Source of the DNA: Candidatus Saccharimonadales bacterium | Lineage (GTDB): Bacteria; Patescibacteriota; Saccharimonadia; Saccharimonadales; Saccharimonadaceae | Assembly (NCBI GenBank): GCA_035317825.1 | Contig: DATHGB010000015.1 | Coordinates: 1-64,000, forward strand | Reading direction: 5' to 3' | Length of the DNA: 64,000 nt | Shown: positions 59,352 through 64,000 of the stretch, piece by piece | Position numbering within the stretch: the first letter of the stretch is position 1 | Layout of the letters: every line of letters starts with the position of its first letter | Translations under genes and position numbers: made by a program | Notes under the pieces: generated by a model | The model's input: only the letters and a program-made list of their open reading frames with translations | Told to the model about the DNA's origin: nothing | Databases searched by the model: none

Positions 59352-60266
59352 TTAGTCGGTATCGCTATGGAACTTTTCGTAAACTTCGCGTAGGTGTTCG
59401 TCGGTAACGTGCGTATATACCTGTGTCGTACTAATATTGCTATGGCCCAGCATCGACTGGACGCTGCGGATATCCGCTCCATTCATAAGTAGATCGGTGG
59501 CAAAGCTGTGACGCATCGTGTGAGGACTGACATGCTTTGTGATGCCGGCTAACCTGGCATATTTTGTGATGATTCGCTGAATGCTGCGTGCGGTGAGTCG
59601 TCGATAATCGCCACTGTTAGTAACGGTGTTATTACGGCTGTAGCTTAAAAAGAGGGGCGGAAGATTATCTATGCGTGTCGCGAGGTAATCATTAACCCGA
59701 ACCGCTGCAGCTTCGCCAATGAATATAGGCCGGTCTTTTTGGCCTTTTCCGCGAACCATAAATTCGCGACGCTTGGTATTGATATGGTCCCGGTTTAAAT
59801 TGACTAGTTCGGATACGCGTAACCCGCTAGAGAAGAGAAGTTCGATAATTGCACGATCGCGAAGCCCAACCTCATCTTCCAAAGGGATAATATCGAGCAT
59901 CCTAGCGACTTCGTCGTAATGCAAGAACGTTACTTGTTTACGGGACACCTTTGGAAGTTCAATTTTATCAGGACTAAGGCTTTCAATATCTCGTCTTGAT
60001 AAATAGCCTAAGAAGCCGCGAAGGGCAATCAGGTGGTAACTTTGGGTGATTGTCGCTAGCTCGTCCTCTTGTTCATTTTTGTAGCGATTGAGCCAAAGCC
60101 GGTATTTACGGACAATTTCTGACGTGATCTTACTAACGACAATATCGTTGCTGAACTCAACGAATCGCTCAAGGTATAGCTTATAATTCTCGGCCGTTTT
60201 GGCAGAGCGGCCGCCTTCTACCTCAAGGTGTTCAATATAATCTAAAATTAATTCAGACGTGTACAT
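59352..60266 (-). CDS. xerC: Xer-type tyrosine recombinase
   Basis: 304 aa. SAM-like N-terminal core-binding domain, then the catalytic set: Arg in SSGLRVSELV, Lys in RGKGQKDRP, HTMRHSFAT (His and Arg), LGHSNISTTQVYTH (His and Tyr nucleophile). Only one Xer is seen here, as in single-recombinase XerH/XerA systems; the symbol xerC is nominal. Start 60266 lies 6 nt after TATGCT on the minus strand. With FtsK (22315) it would resolve chromosome dimers; it could also act on cassette repeats, which is untested. Confidence 0.95.
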   Translation of the reverse strand: MYTSELILDYIEHLEVEGGRSAKTAENYKLYLERFVEFSNDIVVSKITSEIVRKYRLWLNRYKNEQEDELATITQSYHLIALRGFLGYLSRRDIESLSPDKIELPKVSRKQVTFLHYDEVARMLDIIPLEDEVGLRDRAIIELLFSSGLRVSELVNLNRDHINTKRREFMVRGKGQKDRPIFIGEAAAVRVNDYLATRIDNLPPLFLSYSRNNTVTNSGDYRRLTARSIQRIITKYARLAGITKHVSPHTMRHSFATDLLMNGADIRSVQSMLGHSNISTTQVYTHVTDEHLREVYEKFHSDTD

Positions 60267-60299
60267 AGTATTAGCATAGCCTAGATTGGTCCGGATGGG

Positions 60300-60305
60300 T
60301 ATAAT
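60300..60305 (+). promoter_or_regulatory. uppP -10 box, near-leaderless
   Basis: TATAAT, 8 nt before the ATG at 60314; divergent from the xer promoter. Confidence 0.7.
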
Positions 60306-60313
60306 AGTAACCA

Positions 60314-61108
60314 ATGAATATCTTAGAAACCGTTATATTAGGACTGACGCAGGGTCTGACCGAATTTATACCAATTAGTAGCTCAGGTCATTTAGTGATT
60401 GTGCAACAAATTTTTTCAGGAGCTTCTGACCATCTGTTCCTTGAATTTATTAACATCGGAACCCTTCTCGCGTTAGTCGTGTACTTCTGGAAACGGATCG
60501 TTACAATCTGTAAAGACGTATTTTTGAACAAAAATTTTGTTCTAGCGCGCAACATCCTTATTACGTCAGTACCGGCAGGAATCGTCGGGTATTTCCTATC
60601 GGATTTCATTGGCAAATCATCGTTTTTTGGCAGCCTTGTCGTCGTGACGGTTACCTTGGCTGTTGTGGGTGTCGTAATGATCGTTCTTGAAAGATTACCG
60701 AAAGCTGACCCGGTTTCTAGCGGGGAAAAACTAAGCCCGTGGCGGGCATTCGCTATAGGCATCGCTCAAATGCTTGCGCTTATTCCAGGCGTGTCACGAT
60801 CGGGCTCGACAATTATCGCGGGACGCCTTGCCGGACTTAATCCAGCATCTGCGGCCGAGTATAGCTTTTTGGCATCACTGCCAATTATGGTCGGGGTAAC
60901 ATTAAAAGTATTTATCAAATCCAGCGACCGTGCCTATTTTATTGAACATATGCCCATGCTGCTTGTTAGTAATACGGTTGCGTTTATCTCGGGCCTGATC
61001 GCGGTCGGATTTTTAATGAAGTATCTTTCAAAACACAGCCTTGCACTATTCGGCTGGTATCGTGTCGGGCTGGCCTCTATTTTAGCCGTGTATCTTTTGG
61101 TACAATAG
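60314..61108 (+). CDS. uppP: Undecaprenyl-diphosphate phosphatase
   Basis: 264 aa, eight-helix membrane protein that recycles the lipid carrier for wall synthesis. GLTQGLTEFIPISSSGHLVI is the first signature and LIPGVSRSGSTIIAG the second (Ser, Arg and Glu/His active site). Complete. Its presence supports wall or glycan synthesis by the cell itself. Confidence 0.97.
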   Translation: MNILETVILGLTQGLTEFIPISSSGHLVIVQQIFSGASDHLFLEFINIGTLLALVVYFWKRIVTICKDVFLNKNFVLARNILITSVPAGIVGYFLSDFIGKSSFFGSLVVVTVTLAVVGVVMIVLERLPKADPVSSGEKLSPWRAFAIGIAQMLALIPGVSRSGSTIIAGRLAGLNPASAAEYSFLASLPIMVGVTLKVFIKSSDRAYFIEHMPMLLVSNTVAFISGLIAVGFLMKYLSKHSLALFGWYRVGLASILAVYLLVQ

Positions 61109-61130
61109 AATAAATAGTTAAAGGAGAAAT

Positions 61131-61637
61131 ATGAGTTCAAATGTCCAAAAATCGTTGGTAGTCTTTAAGCCTGATACCGTTCAGCGCGGAGTTGTAGGTG
61201 AAATCCTTAGTCGTTTCGAACGAGTTGGCCTAAAGATCGTCGCAACGAAAATGATTGCCCCTAACAAAGAGCACTACTACAAACACTACGAAGAAATCGG
61301 CCAAATGGTCACTCGCCGTGGCGAGCACGCGTTTGAAGTAACGCTTAACATGATGATCCAGGGCCCGGTTATTGCTATGGTATTCGAAGGCGTTGAAGCG
61401 GTAGCGCTAATTCGTAAACTGGTTGGTCCAACCGAACCAAAATCAGCTGCTCCAGGAACAATTCGTGGCGATTTCTCGCATATGAGTTTTGGCTATGCGG
61501 ATGACGCCAACAAGGGCATCCCAAACCTTATTCACGCATCAGGCGACGAAGAAGAGGCTGAAAAGGAAATTGCTCACTGGTTTACTCCAGACGAGATTTA
61601 CCAGTACGAAGCTTTAAACGAGAAGTTTACTCGTTAA
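61131..61637 (+). CDS. ndk: Nucleoside-diphosphate kinase
   Basis: 168 aa, longer than the usual 140-150 by a C-terminal helix (FTPDEIYQYEALNEKFTR). KSLVVFKPDTVQRG starts the fold; the catalytic His is in NLIHASGDEEEAEKEI. Balances NTP pools from ATP, important for a cell dependent on salvaged nucleotides. SD AAAGGAGA. A clear terminator follows. Confidence 0.97.
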   Translation: MSSNVQKSLVVFKPDTVQRGVVGEILSRFERVGLKIVATKMIAPNKEHYYKHYEEIGQMVTRRGEHAFEVTLNMMIQGPVIAMVFEGVEAVALIRKLVGPTEPKSAAPGTIRGDFSHMSFGYADDANKGIPNLIHASGDEEEAEKEIAHWFTPDEIYQYEALNEKFTR

Positions 61638-61658
61638 TTCAGAGCAATCCTACAAGAT

Positions 61659-61686
61659 AAACGACAGTGGTAAAACACTGTCGTTT
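61659..61686 (+). terminator. ndk intrinsic terminator
   Basis: AAACGACAGTG (61659-61669), 6-nt loop, CACTGTCGTTT (61676-61686): an 11-bp perfect stem with A and T tracts. Confidence 0.92.
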
Positions 61687-61714
61687 TCATGCTACAATTA
61701 GAGCACAAACATAC

Positions 61715-61791
61715 GCCCCGGTAGCTCAACTGGATAGAGTAGATCCGTCCTAAGGATATGGTTGCAGGTTCGACTCCTGCCCGGGGTACCA
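61715..61791 (+). tRNA. tRNA-Arg (anticodon CCU)
   Basis: Cloverleaf: acceptor GCCCCGG with CCGGGGT (one G-U), D arm GCTC/GAGT, anticodon stem GATCC/GGATA (last pair mismatched) around loop GTCCTAA, so anticodon CCU reading AGG, variable TGGTT, T arm GCAGG/CCTGC with TTCGACT, discriminator A and encoded CCA. TACAAT 19 nt upstream is a possible -10. Confidence 0.95.
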
Positions 61792-61801
61792 AGAGGTAAT
61801 T

Positions 61802-62344
61802 ATGAGCAAAAAACAAGAAGACGATCAAGTACTAGATTTCGACGGCCAACGCGACGGGGAACAGCTTCTTTTCGTATTTCGACGTCATATAATCTCAATG
61901 CGAAAAGGATTTTATCTTTTGCTGATTCCATTTGCGGTGTCGAGTATTCCGCCGCTTATCTGGCAGACGAACCTTGAGCTGTTCATTCTGCCCATTATCG
62001 GCCTTGCAATCGGGCTCATCCTCTTCTCGTATCACTTTATCATGTGGTATTTTACGATCTATATCGTGACAGATCAGCGTATTCGTCAGATCACCCAGAA
62101 GGGCTTTTTTGGTAAAGACGTTATTGAGCTTCGGCTATCAAAGATTCAAAACATAAGCTATAATATACCAGGGTTTACGGGTGAGTTATTTCACTTTGGG
62201 ACGATCGTTATTCAGACCTTTGTTGGCGATCTTGTTATCCATAAAGTAGAGCACCCGGATAAAATTTATAACAAGTTACAGGATGCGGTGTCTAAAGCGC
62301 TAGCCGAACCTGAGCAGGGAGATTATGAAGAAACTACTGTCTAG
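61802..62344 (+). CDS. Bacterial PH-domain membrane protein
   Basis: 180 aa. Two transmembrane helices (about 36-56 and 60-84), then a PH-like beta domain with YIVTDQRIRQITQKGFFGKDVIELRLSKI-type order (given in part), the bPH2 pattern. Such proteins sit on the inner face of the membrane; their roles vary. Starts 10 nt after the tRNA and overlaps the next gene by 20 nt, so it pairs with the isomerase. Confidence 0.85.
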   Translation: MSKKQEDDQVLDFDGQRDGEQLLFVFRRHIISMRKGFYLLLIPFAVSSIPPLIWQTNLELFILPIIGLAIGLILFSYHFIMWYFTIYIVTDQRIRQITQKGFFGKDVIELRLSKIQNISYNIPGFTGELFHFGTIVIQTFVGDLVIHKVEHPDKIYNKLQDAVSKALAEPEQGDYEETTV

Positions 62345-63365
62345 AAGACGTGCTAAACAAGAGGTGTCAACGCGTATTACGAACGAGACGGTCGCGGAAC
62401 ATCGCGAGCGTATTCTTGCTGGCGGACGACGCTTTAAATACCCAATGCAATATGCAAGACACCGACTAGTTTTCAACACTATTATCGTTGCCGTAGTTGC
62501 CCTTGTTGTTCTTGTAATAGTAGGCTGGTGGCAGCTGTATTCAGTCCAAAATACAAGCAGTTTTATGTATCAAGTGACACGTATTTTGCCGTTACCGGTT
62601 GCGAGTGTCGACAGTGCGCAGGTTCGCTACAGCGATTATCTAATGGGCTATAACGCTTCTATCCATTATCTTCGCCAAAGCGAACAACTGGATTTAAACA
62701 CTGAAAATGGCAAGCGACAGGTTATCGACAACAAGCGCATATCAATGGACAATGCTATCGCGGACGCCTACGCGGGTAAACTTGCGCGTGATCTTGACAT
62801 TTCGGTCACGGATAAAGAAATCGATCAAATTATTGACGATGATCGTAATACGGCAAATGGACGTATTTCCCAGGAGACATACGATGCCTCAGCGCTTAAT
62901 ATTTTAGGATGGGGTCCGCAAGAATATCGGCAAGATGCCAAGAGCAAACTTATTCGCCAAGAAGTTTCATACAAAATAGATTCAATTGCCAAAACCAGAG
63001 AAGAGCAGGCGTTGAAATTATTACAGCAAGACGGTGATTTTGATAAAGCGGCAATTGCGCTAGGTGGCACGGGCAAGGCAAAAGCGATGACTGGCCTGTC
63101 GGGACTTGTTCCTCTGACCAACAGAGACGGCGGGTTAAGCAAGGCTGCGGCCAAGCTTGAAAAAGGTCAAATCTCTCCTGTTGTTAAAACAAGTACAGGA
63201 GATGGCTATTATTTCGTTAAGCTTCTTGATCGAAACGATAGGCAGATCAGCTACGCGTACTTGCGGATTCCTTTGACTGTTTTCGACGATCAATTGGCCG
63301 CACTTAAAAAAGATGGAAAAGTGAAAGAGTATATTACGATACCTGTCGTTAAGGATCAGGACTAA
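62325..63365 (+). CDS. Membrane-anchored parvulin-type peptidyl-prolyl isomerase (SurA/PrsA-like)
   Basis: 346 aa. Basic cytoplasmic tail of about 50 residues, one transmembrane helix (about 52-72), a SurA-N-like helical chaperone region with DLDISVTDKEIDQII, then a parvulin domain (FDKAAIALGG, GGLSKAAAKLEKGQISPVVKTSTGYY-type pattern, shortened here). Probably folds exported proteins, such as pilus or surface components, outside the membrane. Overlaps the PH-domain gene by 20 nt. Confidence 0.85.
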   Translation: MKKLLSRRRAKQEVSTRITNETVAEHRERILAGGRRFKYPMQYARHRLVFNTIIVAVVALVVLVIVGWWQLYSVQNTSSFMYQVTRILPLPVASVDSAQVRYSDYLMGYNASIHYLRQSEQLDLNTENGKRQVIDNKRISMDNAIADAYAGKLARDLDISVTDKEIDQIIDDDRNTANGRISQETYDASALNILGWGPQEYRQDAKSKLIRQEVSYKIDSIAKTREEQALKLLQQDGDFDKAAIALGGTGKAKAMTGLSGLVPLTNRDGGLSKAAAKLEKGQISPVVKTSTGDGYYFVKLLDRNDRQISYAYLRIPLTVFDDQLAALKKDGKVKEYITIPVVKDQD

Positions 63366-63381
63366 AATAAAGGAGGTGACC

Positions 63382-63978
63382 ATGTTTCAATTACCAAATT
63401 TGCCTTATGAATATGACCAACTAGGGGACTATATTAGTGGTGACATTATGAGGCTACATCATTCCAAGCACCATCAAACATACGTAGATAAACTGAATGC
63501 TGCGATTGATACAGCACCAGCACTCCGCGAGCGTCCTCTTGAAAGTCTTCTTTCAGACCTCGAGACTCTTCCTCAATCCGTACAAACTGCTATCCGTAAT
63601 CACGGGGGTGGTCATTATAACCACAGCTTGTTCTGGCAATGGATGTCACCGGATGGCGGTGGCGAGCCAACAGGTGAACTGGCAGATAAGATTATCGAAA
63701 AATATGGAAGTTTCCAAAAATTTGTTGATGAATTTACTACAAAATCCCTTGGGGTTTTTGGGAGTGGTTGGGCATGGCTGCAGCCAAATATGGACATAAT
63801 TACAACGCCCAATCAAGATACGCCTATCATGAAGGGCCTCGAAGCACCTCTGTTAGGGCTGGACGTATGGGAACATGCCTACTATCTGGACTACAAAAAC
63901 AAACGCGATGATTACGTTAAAGCCTGGTGGAACGTCGTAAACTGGGACTTCGTACAAACTCGTTACGACGCGAAATAA
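63382..63978 (+). CDS. sodA: Iron/manganese superoxide dismutase
   Basis: 198 aa. Metal ligands in MRLHHSKHHQTYVDKL (first His), HYNHSLFWQW (second His) and LDVWEHAYYLDY (Asp and His). LGVFGSGWAWL and AWWNVVNW are family hallmarks. Which metal is used is not certain. Start ATG 63382 after AAGGAGG; a GTG 6 nt upstream is inside that site. The remaining 22 nt of the window hold nothing identifiable. Confidence 0.97.
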   Translation: MFQLPNLPYEYDQLGDYISGDIMRLHHSKHHQTYVDKLNAAIDTAPALRERPLESLLSDLETLPQSVQTAIRNHGGGHYNHSLFWQWMSPDGGGEPTGELADKIIEKYGSFQKFVDEFTTKSLGVFGSGWAWLQPNMDIITTPNQDTPIMKGLEAPLLGLDVWEHAYYLDYKNKRDDYVKAWWNVVNWDFVQTRYDAK

Positions 63979-64000
63979 CGTTCATGGATTCAACTTCGCT

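Noticed and set aside
61715-61791. tRNA-Arg as an integration site
   Set aside because: No duplicated tRNA 3' end or foreign genes are visible nearby; the flanks are core genes.
1-64000. Recoded genetic code (UGA as glycine)
   Set aside because: UGA ends tlyA (28790), the 36181 gene (37179) and pilO (49675), and core proteins have no internal UGA.

Overview
The window looks like the chromosome of a Candidatus Saccharibacteria (TM7) or closely related Patescibacteria member. The case rests on several things seen together. There is a compact core with few spacers, and a type IV pilus cluster without a secretin, as expected for a single-membrane cell. holA lies next to rpsT. UGA is a true stop (for example at the ends of tlyA and of the 36181-37179 gene), which excludes the recoded-UGA patescibacterial lineages. 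Many genes carry a -10 box only 6-8 nt before the start codon, as in leaderless transcription. The phylum is inferred from this and was not tested by a database search.

Layout. 1-8.1 kb: end of DNA polymerase I, a flavin split-barrel protein, two HAD phosphatases, Fpg/MutM, a VOC protein, DNA polymerase III delta and a nucleotidyltransferase. 8.1-15.4 kb: rpsT, a pseudo-DHH protein, a PIG-L deacetylase, truB, a prepilin, rpsO and a GGDEF-like protein, interrupted by single genes that have their own promoters and hairpin terminators, including a WhiB regulator. 15.5-28.8 kb: pnp with a structured leader, a cluster-less family-4 uracil-DNA glycosylase, an alpha/beta hydrolase with a decayed copy, RNase J, FtsK, rpsF-ssb-rpsR, efp, a serine beta-lactamase-like protein and tlyA. 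29-31.7 kb: a predicted secreted zincin and ychF.

31.6-44.2 kb is the striking part. It is an array of accessory genes separated by seven direct repeats whose core resembles the promoter and first codons of ychF, which sits at the left edge in the same orientation. Most units then carry the same promoter (TTGACA, 17 nt, TGC plus an AT-rich -10), an A-rich leader and a short Pro/Asp/Ser-rich protein N-terminus, followed by unrelated bodies: a possible ADP-ribosyltransferase, an EEP-fold phosphodiesterase, a phosphoribosyltransferase-like pair, a glycosyltransferase and several unknowns. An adenylosuccinate lyase fused to a HAD phosphatase, with a P-loop kinase, opens the array. It reads as a shuffling cassette array of possible effectors, inserted between ychF and the pilus locus.

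44.2-59.3 kb: a surface protein with calcium-loop motifs, then pilM-N-O, a small membrane protein, pilB, pilT, pilC, pilA, a GC-rich secreted protein, the prepilin peptidase and four minor pilin genes. 59.3-64 kb: a Xer recombinase, uppP, ndk, tRNA-Arg(CCU), a PH-domain membrane protein, a parvulin-type isomerase and superoxide dismutase. Xer and FtsK would cooperate in chromosome resolution. The pili, surface protein and cassette products are the likely interface with a host cell or competitors; that role is inference.
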